A stretch of 64,000 nt of DNA from NCBI RefSeq assembly GCF_000340215.1, contig NW_006921539.1, positions 3,927,118 to 3,991,117 of the forward strand, read 5' to 3'. This document shows positions 34,174-43,851 of this stretch, piece by piece (position 1 is the stretch's first letter; each line of letters starts with the position of its first letter). This DNA comes from Pseudocercospora fijiensis CIRAD86. Its lineage: Eukaryota; Ascomycota; Dothideomycetes; Mycosphaerellales; Mycosphaerellaceae. The notes beneath the pieces are model-generated. The model was not told where the DNA came from. It made no database searches and worked only from the letters and a program-made list of their open reading frames with translations. The translations under genes were made by a program, and so were the position numbers.

Positions 34174-35373
34174 ATGCCGCCGACACCGCCAAGAAGCTCG
34201 CCTCGAAGGCCTTTCAGAAAGGCACCACGCATGTTCTGTGTGGAAGTCTTGTCGATTGCAGATTACGAGCTGGCGAGGGCGAAAGAGATGGACGCCCTCA
34301 TGGACTCAGCCGTGGATCAACTTGAGACATTGTCTCGGTCCGGCAATGCACTACCGAAAATGACCGACTTAACCATTCGATTTGGACATCTCGGCCTGGC
34401 GGCAGACAATGAGCCACGTCAATTCGAATTCCATCTGCCAACGACTTGTGCAACTTGGCCTGGGCCACATTTCGGTGCCAAATCGCTTCACAAAGTCATT
34501 GCCAAGCCGCCGAAGACCGCACCCAAGCCTGCGAAGCAGTATTGTTGGCCAAGGGTAGCCAGGAAGCGCGCTGCGCCCCTCAAATCGGCGAAGGCAAAGA
34601 AGGCAAAGAAGAGCAGTCCCGAGCCCAAAATCTTGACATCTGTCGCCTCTCGTGATCCACCGCTGCATCTACTCAGTCTACCTGCAGAAATTCGAAATGC
34701 ATTCTGGACACTGCTTGCTGTGCGAAAGAATCCCATCGAAGCACAATTGCGGCATATTCGCACCGCAAAGACGCCTCAGAAGCCGCGAAGCCAAGTCGTA
34801 CGGCGGTTTCCTCGCGAGCCAGTCGTGGCCGCTGTGAATAAGCAGCTGCGGCGGGAAGTCCTTTCAATCTTCTATGGCACTAACCAGTTTGTGATGGAGA
34901 AGAACGCGTGCGATTTGTACAAAAACCTGAGCATGACCCACCCGGGCTCCGTGCAGAAATGGAGCCCGAGGCCAGACCTGGCAAACTTCCTGTCGTCTGT
35001 TGACCTCCGCTATCATGTCATGCCACGGCCACTGCCATACGGCATGGGTTCTGTCGTTTACACATTGCGACGGCTGGCGGATGGACGGGTGACCATTGAC
35101 GTCAAAGCGGAGTGGCCAGGTGGTGGGAAGAAGGGTCCAGAAGCCCTTGAAGCATGCTTGTGCAAGGAGATCGATACTGTCGGCGCAGTCCGGGATTCAA
35201 TGCAAGGAAAAGACACGGATCTTGCGCAAGTGTCATTGGCAGTGATGAGGAAGCGGCTAGAGACAATCTTCGGAGATCCTTCGATCGAAAAGACCCCCAA
35301 TCACCATCCGGGCGAGGTGACGTGCAGTCGGTGCAAGAAGGATACTTTTGAGATTGTGTACAGCGGGCTCTAA
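34174..35373 (+). CDS. F-box-like / 2EXR-type hypothetical protein
   Basis: Open frame of 399 aa. The recognisable part is in the C-terminal two thirds: LHLLSLPAEIRNAFWTLL is the F-box-like motif of this fungal family, followed by VVAAVNKQLRREVLSIFYGTN, another family hallmark. The first ~150 residues are basic and low in similarity to anything I know, with KSAKAKKAKKSS near 140. A C-terminal CxxC (CSRCKK) is present. The N-terminal segment includes a LTIRFGHLGL stretch typical of the end of such a protein, so the ORF may be a tandem duplication whose first copy has lost its F-box, or the true gene may include an upstream exon. Function unknown. Confidence 0.65.
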   Translation: MPPTPPRSSPRRPFRKAPRMFCVEVLSIADYELARAKEMDALMDSAVDQLETLSRSGNALPKMTDLTIRFGHLGLAADNEPRQFEFHLPTTCATWPGPHFGAKSLHKVIAKPPKTAPKPAKQYCWPRVARKRAAPLKSAKAKKAKKSSPEPKILTSVASRDPPLHLLSLPAEIRNAFWTLLAVRKNPIEAQLRHIRTAKTPQKPRSQVVRRFPREPVVAAVNKQLRREVLSIFYGTNQFVMEKNACDLYKNLSMTHPGSVQKWSPRPDLANFLSSVDLRYHVMPRPLPYGMGSVVYTLRRLADGRVTIDVKAEWPGGGKKGPEALEACLCKEIDTVGAVRDSMQGKDTDLAQVSLAVMRKRLETIFGDPSIEKTPNHHPGEVTCSRCKKDTFEIVYSGL

Positions 35374-35768
35374 TTGCGGCGATGGTACTGTCCTGGAGCA
35401 GTCTGATGGCATGATAGGACTTTTGTTGCATACATATGTAATTGCATGACTTGGCATGGTATAAGCGATGGCTGTGATCGATTGATAGAGGACCACAGAC
35501 ACCATTCAAAGAGATGATACGCGAATATTTTTACTTCCGGAGCTTCAGACCACTTCATTATATTTTCATATGAGTACTTGTACCCTTGTATAGCCCAGAG
35601 CACCTTTTTACAAGCTCCTATGAACAGGACAACGACAATCATGCCGAACGTTAGTAGCGGTTTCATGGAACATAGACCATTTACAGTAAGCAAAAGAGAA
35701 TGAACCTTCGGAAGATAAGTGAACGGCCGGCTTTTGTAATTCGTGCCTTGTATGGGCCAAAAAGGTCG
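35374..35768. other. Intergenic
   Basis: 3' flank of the F-box-like gene and 3' flank of the minus-strand tRNA; a TTTTT Pol III terminator on the minus strand lies at about 35759-35763. Nothing else seen. Confidence 0.55.
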
Positions 35769-35787
35769 GGGCCTTGCCGGGATTCGA

Positions 35788-35841
35788 CTATACGAAGAAT
35801 TAGCTACGCACTTTTTTATCAATGCGTGGCAAGACACATAC
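35788..35841 (-). other. Putative spliceosomal-type intron inside the tRNA T-loop
   Basis: 54 nt, donor GTATGT, branch-like GCTAAT 13-18 nt before the end, acceptor TATAG. Internal arms ACGCA and TGCGT can pair around an A-rich loop. Excision rebuilds TTCGAAT. Confidence 0.7.
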
Positions 35842-35858
35842 ACCCGGGGCCTGTCACA

Positions 35859-35887
35859 AACGAGTAGACTGAGTCTACTAGGTAGAA
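35859..35887 (-). other. Canonical tRNA intron (position 37/38)
   Basis: 29 nt directly after G37 on the minus strand. It contains a near-perfect palindrome (AGTAGAC/GTCTACT, 3-nt loop; 35863-35879), so the intron folds on itself. Confidence 0.8.
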
Positions 35888-35923
35888 CCCGAAGCGACAA
35901 TCATACCACTAGACCACAAGGCC

Positions 35924-36466
35924 ATGGGAAAGAGGAGTCGCGAAACTCTCCCATTGGATAGCACGGCTTCAGAAAAGTATTGTACATGGCTGTAATATCT
36001 TGGCTCTCGGGCCCACATCCCGGCTGCATTACCTCTGCATATCGATTGTTTCGTGCCTCTTGAAGGATCTCTGGCTCAACGGAAGGCCGGAAGACCAAAT
36101 ATTGAGCAACTCTAGACCTGTCGCGTATATGCTTAGGACTGTATCATTGCTGTACTAGGATCCTATATTCGGCAGTATAGTAGAAGATCGTCTTAAGGAG
36201 AATTAGAGATGCACCGAGTACCTAAAGTTGAGTAGTCTAGCCCGGCAACTTGTGTTCGACTTCTGGAGATTTGTTGAAGTCAACGTTCTACGAGTGAAGA
36301 ATCGTTTCACGGTTCGTTAGGAGACGGAGGCGTTTTGACTTCGTCGTCAAAATGGGGTCGACGCTCCACCTTCCTTCCGATGATGCCCAATATTCAATTC
36401 TACTCATCATCGTCAACGCAACATCAACATTCTTTATAACAGTCAGTCAATCAAGACCTCGTCATC
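35924..36466. other. Intergenic
   Basis: Upstream of the tRNA and of the SnoaL-like gene. The part around 36140-36240 is TpA-rich and may be a small RIP-touched remnant. No gene seen. Confidence 0.45.
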
Positions 36467-36992
36467 ATGGCACAATCAAATCCCTTCGACTATTTCGCGA
36501 TCCAGAACACGATCTCGACATACTGCATCGCCCTTGACACCAAGGACTTCGCTCTCCTGAAGAAAGTCTTCACCGAAGATGTAGACACGAAATACCCTTT
36601 CGCCGAGATGAAGGGCGTGCAAACCGTGGCAGAGCGTATAGAAAAGAGGTATTGATCTCTCTTTCCCCATGCATGAAGTACTACTCGATATTGACGCTCC
36701 TCCTCCAAGACTGGCGGCGATCACATCCCAGCATGCTCTGACTACGCAAACAATCGAGGTGTCGGAAGATGGCAAGACTGCAAGAGCTACGACCTACTTC
36801 ACTGGAATCCACTTCGGCAAGGGGATCTGGCAAGGCGAACAAGTGACTGCTTGGGGCAAATATGATGATGAGCTGGTAGTCACCGACGCGAAAGCGAGTG
36901 TGCCTGGTGCTTCCGGCCACTGGATGATTTGCAAGCGAAGTGTCACGTTCCAAGGCAGATTGGGAGAGGAAGCTGTCATGGATGGCGAGTAA
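36467..36992 (+). CDS. SnoaL-like / NTF2-fold protein
   Basis: Exons 36467-36648 and 36710-36992 give 154 aa. The product matches the SnoaL-like family of small cone-shaped alpha+beta proteins: FDYFAIQNTISTYCIALDTK then FALLKKVFTEDV at the N terminus, TSQHALTTQTIEV and ATTYFTGIHFGKG in the middle, and SGHWMICKRSVTFQGRLGEE at the end. The intron (GTATTG donor, CCAAG acceptor) joins IEKR to LAAITSQHAL in phase. Members act as hydratases, isomerases or binding proteins; no catalytic assignment is possible here. No signal peptide. Confidence 0.85.
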
Positions 36993-37585
36993 GGCTGACA
37001 GCACGATTATTGTAGCATGCGGTACGTGGAATACCATGTGCTTGTTATGTGACCGGCTTTTGGTGGTCATCATTAATTAGGTCTTGGTAGTGAATGCCCA
37101 GCTTCCAGGTTTCTGGAAATAGGCACTATGCTTGCTGACATTCTTCACAGAGGCGCACGAATACTCAGCTGCTCGAGTCTATGTCCAAGATTTCCCCCGC
37201 TACTCGCCTCAGACACTACTTGAAAAATGCCTTGCACAACTTCTTGATATTTGAAGCCTATATCACTGACTTGAATGAAAGATCGTGCACGACATAACCA
37301 CGACTGCCATTTGTTCTCGAAGCAATGCAGATCGGGAACATGGTAAGTCAGGATTCTGGCTAAAGAGCAATGCGAGAAGACAAGCATGACCTGGTACAAA
37401 GCGGAGCCCCAGGGTCCGTGCATGGGTTTGTTACATACCACTTTTGGTATCGCCAACGGAGGGGTTGTAGTCCGACGAAGATTCGGCAGATGCTCCACCG
37501 AAAGCATGCTTTGTTACATGACCTTACACAGATCCCACGTTGCGATCATGCCATTCGACCTCACCAGCACCACAGAGCCGCGAAC
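36993..37585. other. Intergenic
   Basis: No gene seen; holds the promoter of the transporter starting at 37586. Confidence 0.5.
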
Positions 37586-39473
37586 ATGGCAGACACCGAC
37601 AAAACCAGCATGGACGAGAAGAAAGTCAACCAACAAGTTGAACAAATCGAGCTCATCGAGGATGCCAAGCATGCTTCTCAAGAAGAGCATGAAACGACCT
37701 TCTGGCAAGCCATAAAGAGCAATCGAAAAGCCGCCATGTGGTCTGCGATCATTTCCTTGACCATCATCATGGAAGGCTATGACATTGGTAGGGAGGACCA
37801 AAAACAAAACCCCTTCTCAAGTAGAGGGGCAAAAAACAAACCGAATCCAGAATCTGATCATTCATCGTCATCATCACAGGTCTGATCTACCAATTCTTCG
37901 CATACCCTTCCTTCGCCGAAACCTTTGGCAAGTGGAACGAGGCGACTCATTCCTACCAGATCTCTGGTCCATGGCAAGCAGGTCTGACGAATGGGGCCAA
38001 CTGCGGCGTTGTCATTGGAGGTGAGACAGCATGGGCCGCCCAGATCTCTTTCGTTTTCAAATACTGATTTGCCGGTCTTCAAAAGGCTTCCTTAATGGCT
38101 ACCTCTCGGCTCGATTTGGCTACAAGAAGGTCATTCTCGCCGCCTTGTTCTTCATGAACTGGTTCGTCTTCTTTCCGTTCTTCGCCAAGTCGGCGGAAGT
38201 TCTCCTCGTCGGACAGATTCTGTGCGGTCTGACTTGGGGCGTGTTTGCGACTACTGGACCGGCGTATGCTAGTGAGGTTTGTCCTTTGGCTTTGCGAGGA
38301 TATTTGACTTGCTATGTCAATCTATGCTGGTGAGTCTCGATGATTGAAATGCAGCTCTTCTTCAGTGCTCCGCACACACTGACTTCGAAATCCTAGGTGC
38401 ATCGGCCAACTCATTGCAGCTGGAATCTTGTATGGCTTGCTCGATCTGCACGGAGCCAGGAGCTATCGTATCGCCTATGCACTCCAATGGGCGTGGCCGA
38501 TCCCGCTCTTTCTCCTCATTCTCTTCGGACCAGAGTCGCCTTGGTATCTGGTTCGAAATGATCGCATCGATGATGCCATGCACGCCTTGTCGAAACTCAA
38601 CAATAAGGGCGAAGAATCGAACCGTCAGACCGTGGCTCAGATCATGCATACCCTCAAGATTGAGAACCAGATCGAGTCGGGAGCCACCTACTTCGACTGC
38701 TTCCGAGGCATTGATCTGAGGCGGACTGAAATTGTCTGCATGACCTTTGCCGGCCAGGTGCTTTCCGGATCAACCTTTGCTTATGGGTAATAAGTCCCTG
38801 ACTTCTACGCAATTCTTGTCTTCCACTGACCATCTCCAGCCCGACATACTTCTTCCAACAGGCCGGTATTCCAACTCACAGCTCCTACGGCATCGCCGTC
38901 GGCGGCACCGGCGTAGCTTTCTGCGGCACAGTGTTCTCCTGGTTCCTGATCTCCAAATTCGGCCGCCGAACCCTCTACCTCAGCGGCATGATCTGCGACT
39001 GCCTGATCCTCATGATCCTCGGCACCCTCGCCTCCGCCTCCACCGCTTCCGGATCCAAATGGGCACAAGCCGCTCTCTGCTTAGTCTGGCTCTTCGTCTA
39101 CTCATCCACCGTCGGACCCATCTGCTACACGATCATTTCGGAAACCTCCAGTCTACGCCTTCGAGCCAAGTCCGTCTGCTTGTCGAGGAATATCTACAAT
39201 ATCACGCAGATCGTTGCGAATGTCATCGAACCCTACCTCATCAACCCCACTGAAGCAAATCTTAAAGGCAAGACGGCTTGGTTTTGGTTTGGCACGGCTT
39301 TTTTGGCGGCTATTTGGACGTACTTTCGACTGCCGGAGTGTCGTGGAAGGACGTATGAGGAGTTGGATGTCATGTTTGCGCAGAAAGTTCCGGCGAGGAA
39401 GTTTGCGGGTTGGCAGGTTGATGCGTATGATAATGATATTGTTGATGAGTCGAAGGTTGTAGAGAAGAAGTGA
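37586..39473 (+). CDS. MFS alpha-glucoside/maltose-type permease
   Basis: Exons 37586-37787, 37880-38020, 38086-38329, 38397-38786 and 38840-39473 give 536 aa in frame. Twelve-span sugar porter of the maltose/alpha-glucoside permease group: EGYDIG and LIYQFFAYPSFAETFGKW in helix 1 and its loop, GFLNGYLSARFGYKKVILAA, GPAYASEVCPLALRGYLTCY, PESPWYLVRNDR, SKFGRRTLYLSGM, and LPECRGRTYEELDVMF after helix 12. The first 50 residues are a charged cytosolic tail. The first intron (92 nt, GTAGGG donor) is longer than the rest. The frame upstream of 37586 is open but has no better start. Likely induced by disaccharides, though no regulatory site is visible. Confidence 0.93.
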
Positions 39474-39639
39474 GGTGGGTGGAAGGTGTGAGATTTGATA
39501 TAGTAATAAGTCTGAAAGTTTTTGAAATTCTTCTTCTTCCTTCTTCTTCTTCTTTAAACATTAATAAAGCTACTCGTTGCTGTTGTCAAGTCTTAGAGGT
39601 AAGTTTGAAGCCTGTTTAATGCTTATATACTTCTTGAAC

Positions 39640-40290
39640 ACAAACTAGTAGTAGGCCCGTTACGTAGAATAGCGAAGCCTAAGAAGAATTTCGTCGGACA
39701 CTACTATAGCGTTATAATATAACACTTATAAATCTCCCTTTATACGCCCGAGTGCTCTCGCAATACCTCGATTTAAGTTTAAACTCTTCTCTTCCCTAAA
39801 ATAACAAAAAAACTAAAAATTCTTAAGATCTAGAAAACCTAAAATAGTTATAGAAAGAAAGTAGCGACCTCCTCCGAGTCGCTATAGCAAAACGAATAAT
39901 AGATACTCCCTTATAATTCCTCCCGCTAATATCTCGTCTATTAATACTTATTCGGACGACGGAGTTATACACTAAAGTAAAGAGCACACTACTAATACAG
40001 TAGCATAGATAGATAGTATCTTACCTAGAATATAGAAAGAAGATAATAACTACTTCTAGATAGCAATTCTCCTTAGCGAAGATTTATAGGAATTTTAAAT
40101 ACTATAAGAGCTATTATATATAGTTCTAATATCGGCCTACGAGCGTCCTAGAGCTTTTTAGAGCAAAAATCGAGGGGGAGCGTCTAGATCGGCGTTAGTA
40201 CTAGTATAGAGGTAACGAGGGTTGTAAGTAATTACGGCTTTAACGTTACTATAAAGAATCGTAATAGCGGAAGAAACTAATAAGTAGGCG
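39640..40290. repeat. RIP-affected AT-rich island
   Basis: TpA-rich, CpG-retaining DNA with few TpG (about three by eye) and about a dozen CpA, against ordinary flanks. This is weaker than the island at 961-1756 but the same signature. No ORF survives. Confidence 0.75.
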
Positions 40291-40637
40291 TAGTGTTCAG
40301 TTCTATATCGAGGTGTATATAGATATTTAGACTCTCGATGTAGTAGTTAAGTTGGGTTTCTTGTCTTGTAGGAAGTGCTGCAATCTTTCTTTGAAAAGAA
40401 AAGAGGAGTCGATATGCTCCCAGCCAGATGCGAGACTAGTGTATCGTGATTGGCCTTGAATTTCAAGATTGCCAATGGAGTGGAAAGTGTGTAGAGCTCG
40501 AATTTGTTCACTGGGGTATCAACCTCGCTATGCTATATTTACATGGAGAACGCCTGCTGATGCTGTTTGCCCAATAAGATAGTGCCCTTGCGCCGCTATG
40601 CCCGTGAAGAGTTTCCGACGCCTAATGCGCAGAATGG
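40291..40637. other. Intergenic
   Basis: Transition from the RIP island to the 3' end of the minus-strand phosphoesterase gene; no gene seen. Confidence 0.5.
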
Positions 40638-42875
40638 TCAACCATTCTTGACGAGAAACCCATACCAAACGGCACTCGGAACAGCAACGAAAAGGGTGGT
40701 CCTGATAAACTCGTCGAGAGCTTTACGTGCACGGCTCTTTGGTTTCCGCTTTCCCTTTCCCTGGCTGTCGTCGTAGTCGCCAATATGCGACTCTTCATCA
40801 GACTCGTCGGGATCCTGCCACCTCATTTGTGGATAGAAGCCTGCCTTTTCGATCAAAGGTCGATTGTCCTGCTGCTGTAGATTTGGCATCGCATAGCTGT
40901 TGGCATGCGTGAACATGTTCGCCCCGGCTGGACTCACGCTTCTTGTGCGTGCATTGTAGCTTCGCTGAACGCTGAGGTGACTATCGGTTGTATTAGCGGT
41001 GAGGGTGGAGGTTGATGAAGCTCGGTGTCGTCCTTTCGCTTCGCCGTTCGCTTTGACCGGACTCACATAACCACTTGGATGTTCGTTCGCTTGCGATTTC
41101 TTGGAAGTGTATTTAGAAGATGACGGGCGACGCGAGAGCACATCCTCAAACGTGATTTCATCGTCTAGCACCGGCTTATTCCGCAGCCCGATCACAACAG
41201 CACGAACCAATAAGACAATTATCGTGAAGGCAAGCAGCCTTGCATAGTTGATGAATATGCTCAGCTGGTCCGGAAGGAGGCACAGTTGCGACTTGATCGT
41301 AGGCAGAGGCGTGCCGATCGTTTTGCCTTTTTCGTCAACAGGGTTCCATAGGCTGAGGAGCAGAAAACCAGGCTTGCGAACACCCATCGCCCAGCTGAAA
41401 CTCTTTACGGTGATCTCGCGAACTGCACGCATCACGACACTCTCTTTTTGGCTGTTCTCGCTCCAGCGTCCGATGTTGAATCGGTGAGAAATGTCGCAGT
41501 AGTCGTGATCGTCACCTGAGAAGATGTGCTCAATGTCGCCGATTCTGGATACCTTCTTTGCGATCATGTTTGAGAGCGCTGGCGTGAGCGTGTTCTGGTA
41601 TTGGTATCCGGCAGATAGTGGAATCGCTTTCCCACGTTCGCGCCATTTCCCACAATCCACGTCTGGGTTGCGAAAGAAGGGAATATGAGAGAGCAGAATG
41701 ATGGGCAGCCGAGGCTTTTCGACCTTCTCCTTGGGTCGGTCATCCACCTTGTCTTTCGGGTCATGTACGGTATGATAATGTCCTCGGGATGGATATGTTC
41801 CTGGGTAGAAGTGATTCAAGGTATTCCGCACGGCTTTTGGCCCAGTCACCTCTAACGTGTCCAGGAACTCATCCGCGGGCTTCCAGATGTCGCGATACTG
41901 TTGTCGCCGCTCTTCAGTAACGCTGCCGCCCTGTACAAACTCGTCATACGCTGCAAGCGAAGGTGTGTCCAAGCTTACAAACGTGTGATTGCCGATGACA
42001 TACACGCTGTTCGCCTCGCCAAACCGAGTTTCGAATCGATCCCGTACAGTGACTTGTACTTTTGCACCGATTCCAAGATCGTGATTTCCTGGCACATTCA
42101 TTTTGACCGTTCGCGCCTTCGTGCCGCCGACGGCATAATGCTGTGTGGTTACGTTAGGGGCTCCGTTCTGCACGCTGACCGGGTCTGCCGGGACGTCCCA
42201 CACAGGGAACAAAGCTCTCTCTGCGTGTGGATAGAGTTGATGATTGTGGCAGAAAATGCGACTGAACCGATCATACTCCGAATTCCACTGTCTCATCTTC
42301 CATTGGCTCCAGCGACCATTTTCGCCTGGCTTGTAGATGTTCAGATCGGTCTTGCCATCGCTGCCGATTCGCTCGCCCTCCTTCTTCGCTGGGTCCAGGA
42401 TGGCTAGATTGATCAGATACTGGCGCTCAGTGCTATTCAAATTCCTCGCTCTTTCCGTAGCCCATTCCCGACCGCCATCGAACAAATCGCCAAGAAACAC
42501 TATGCTGTCTGGGTCCAGCTTCTCGTTGATCAGGCGGAAGTTGCGACTCATGTACATGTCCGTGTATGATTCGGTCAAGCTACTCAGTGGCCACGGCCTG
42601 CCTGGATACGTATGCGGATCGACCAACTGCGGATCGGCGACAAAGACCAGGTGATGCGGCGCCGCATCGTGAGGCCATTCTTCCCACTTGTCCCAATGGC
42701 AGTCTGAGATGTGATCTTTGAACACTCCTCGCTCGCCCTTCCATATCACGTATAGCCATATCAGAGTCAAGAATGTGGTTGTTGAAGTGATTGAGACATA
42801 TCGCAAGCATGGGTATCGCCGTGTCAGACGTCGTCGGCCGGGGGAGGAAAAGGCATGGCGGAAATGCATGCTCAT
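40638..42875 (-). CDS. Cdc1/Ted1/PGAP5-like metallophosphoesterase
   Basis: Single exon, 745 aa. A membrane-anchored ER phosphoesterase of the family that removes ethanolamine phosphate from GPI-anchor mannose (PGAP5; yeast Cdc1 and Ted1). One membrane span lies at residues 28-46, followed by a lumenal phosphoesterase domain: VADPQL (Asp 81), FLGDLFDGGR (129-136), NVPGNHDLG near 260, LLSHIPFFR near 395, and SGDDHDYC near 455, which together hold the metal ligands. A second hydrophobic segment (LLAFTIIVLLVRAVVIGL, about 540) leads to a ~190-residue polar tail rich in Ser/Arg, with a final aromatic stretch TLFVAVPSAVWYGF that may be a third span. Which of the yeast paralogues it corresponds to cannot be told from sequence alone. 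Confidence 0.9.
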   Translation of the reverse strand: MSMHFRHAFSSPGRRRLTRRYPCLRYVSITSTTTFLTLIWLYVIWKGERGVFKDHISDCHWDKWEEWPHDAAPHHLVFVADPQLVDPHTYPGRPWPLSSLTESYTDMYMSRNFRLINEKLDPDSIVFLGDLFDGGREWATERARNLNSTERQYLINLAILDPAKKEGERIGSDGKTDLNIYKPGENGRWSQWKMRQWNSEYDRFSRIFCHNHQLYPHAERALFPVWDVPADPVSVQNGAPNVTTQHYAVGGTKARTVKMNVPGNHDLGIGAKVQVTVRDRFETRFGEANSVYVIGNHTFVSLDTPSLAAYDEFVQGGSVTEERRQQYRDIWKPADEFLDTLEVTGPKAVRNTLNHFYPGTYPSRGHYHTVHDPKDKVDDRPKEKVEKPRLPIILLSHIPFFRNPDVDCGKWRERGKAIPLSAGYQYQNTLTPALSNMIAKKVSRIGDIEHIFSGDDHDYCDISHRFNIGRWSENSQKESVVMRAVREITVKSFSWAMGVRKPGFLLLSLWNPVDEKGKTIGTPLPTIKSQLCLLPDQLSIFINYARLLAFTIIVLLVRAVVIGLRNKPVLDDEITFEDVLSRRPSSSKYTSKKSQANEHPSGYVSPVKANGEAKGRHRASSTSTLTANTTDSHLSVQRSYNARTRSVSPAGANMFTHANSYAMPNLQQQDNRPLIEKAGFYPQMRWQDPDESDEESHIGDYDDSQGKGKRKPKSRARKALDEFIRTTLFVAVPSAVWYGFLVKNG

Positions 42876-43404
42876 GTGAGTTTTGGACGTGTGAGATGGT
42901 TGGCGAGCAACATGGCGAGCAACGGCGGCGTAGGTGGAAGGGCGGAAAGAATAATGATGGGCAGCAGGTGCTTATTCGGGGATGCATGCATCGCACCTGC
43001 GTCCGTCGATCTTTTCACGTGATGTGGAAGTCCCCAATCATGTGACTATAGCAGACTTGAACTATTCCGAGCAGCACGGCGTGACTGCACTGCACCATGC
43101 AGCATTCTGTGGCGTTGCCGTATTCAAGACGTACTAGCAGAATTCAACCCCTGGGCCCTTATGGCAACCACATGAGGCTGCACCAAGACATCTCGGAGTC
43201 ACTGTAAGTCAATCGCTTGCGACAAAGACGATAACGTCGCTGATTGATCCACCCCGGCGCCAATTGGAAAGCCAGGACATAAGTGCATTCGATCGTGCAA
43301 AAGAAGCACGTGCAAACGCCATCATTCCTTTCGACTCACGACCAAAAGTGTGTCAGCGACATTGGACTCAGCTTCTTCTATCTTTTCCCACCTACCCAAT
43401 GCTC
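42876..43404. other. Intergenic
   Basis: Upstream region of the phosphoesterase and 3' flank of the secreted-protein gene. C-rich (repeated ccaacc, cctccc) toward 43400. Confidence 0.5.
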
Positions 43405-43851
43405 CTACCCATCCTCCTCCACCCCAACCAACCCAACCTCAACATCCAACTCCCTCTTTCCCCCTTCCATCTTCCCACTCCCCTCCCAAACCTCCCTCTT
43501 CCCCTCCCCGACATAAAACTTCCCCCTCACACCCACCTCCCCATTCGCAAAACCCCCCTCCACACCCCTCACAGCACTAACACCCCCAGCCCTCAACGTA
43601 TCACTCGTCACCTGAATCTCACAAGCCCGAAATTTCGAATCCGAATCTTCTGGTGCTGCGGGACCGGAGCATTGGGCTTGGAAACCGGGGTAGCGGGGGA
43701 TGGAGTTTGCGAGGAGAGTGAAGGAGTAAGTGCAGGAATCGGCGGAGCAGGAGGTGGTGAGGGAGGAGATGTGCCAGGTTGTGGCGAGGGAGGGGAGGGG
43801 GAGGGAGAGGAATAATGTGAGGAGGGTGGGGAGATGGAGATGGAGGTGCAT
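43405..43851 (-). CDS. Small secreted cysteine-containing protein (candidate effector)
   Basis: Single exon, 148 aa on the minus strand. The first 23 residues are a strong signal peptide (hydrophobic Leu/Pro-rich core, cleavage after SLA), and the mature part begins TTWHISSLTTSC. There are four cysteines at 35, 40, 61 and 77, compatible with two disulfides, and no membrane segment after the signal. The TWHISSLTTSC-type start is common in small secreted proteins of plant-associated dothideomycetes. The C-terminal half is Gly/Glu/Val-rich and less convincing. A TATATATA box lies about 100 bases upstream. No known domain; a role outside the cell is inferred. Confidence 0.7.
   Translation of the reverse strand: MHLHLHLPTLLTLFLSLPLPSLATTWHISSLTTSCSADSCTYSFTLLANSIPRYPGFQAQCSGPAAPEDSDSKFRACEIQVTSDTLRAGGVSAVRGVEGGFANGEVGVRGKFYVGEGKREVWEGSGKMEGGKRELDVEVGLVGVEEDG

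Larger units (their letters stand above)
35769..35923 (-). tRNA. tRNA-Pro (anticodon CGG) with a canonical intron and a GT-AG insert in the T-loop
   Basis: On the minus strand the gene opens GGCCTTG and closes CAAGGCC plus discriminator C, a perfect 7-bp acceptor stem. Box A reads TGGTCTAGTGG. The anticodon stem is GTCGC/GTGAC (one G-U), with loop TTCGGG-T, anticodon CGG and G37 as expected for tRNA-Pro. A 29-nt intron sits at the standard 37/38 position (35859-35887). The T-stem CCGGG/CCCGG is intact, but the T-loop is split after its first T by a 54-nt insert (35788-35841). Taking out both inserts leaves exactly 72 nt with loop TTCGAAT and an intact box B. A T-run follows downstream. The insert starts GTATGT, has a GCTAAT branch-like element and ends TATAG, so it looks like a spliceosomal intron. 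It separates GGT from TCGAATCC of box B, which may weaken transcription. A pseudogene cannot be excluded. Confidence 0.85.

Noticed and set aside
43264..43815. 183-codon plus-strand ORF
   Set aside because: Antisense of the secreted-protein gene, dominated by Pro/His/Leu low complexity.
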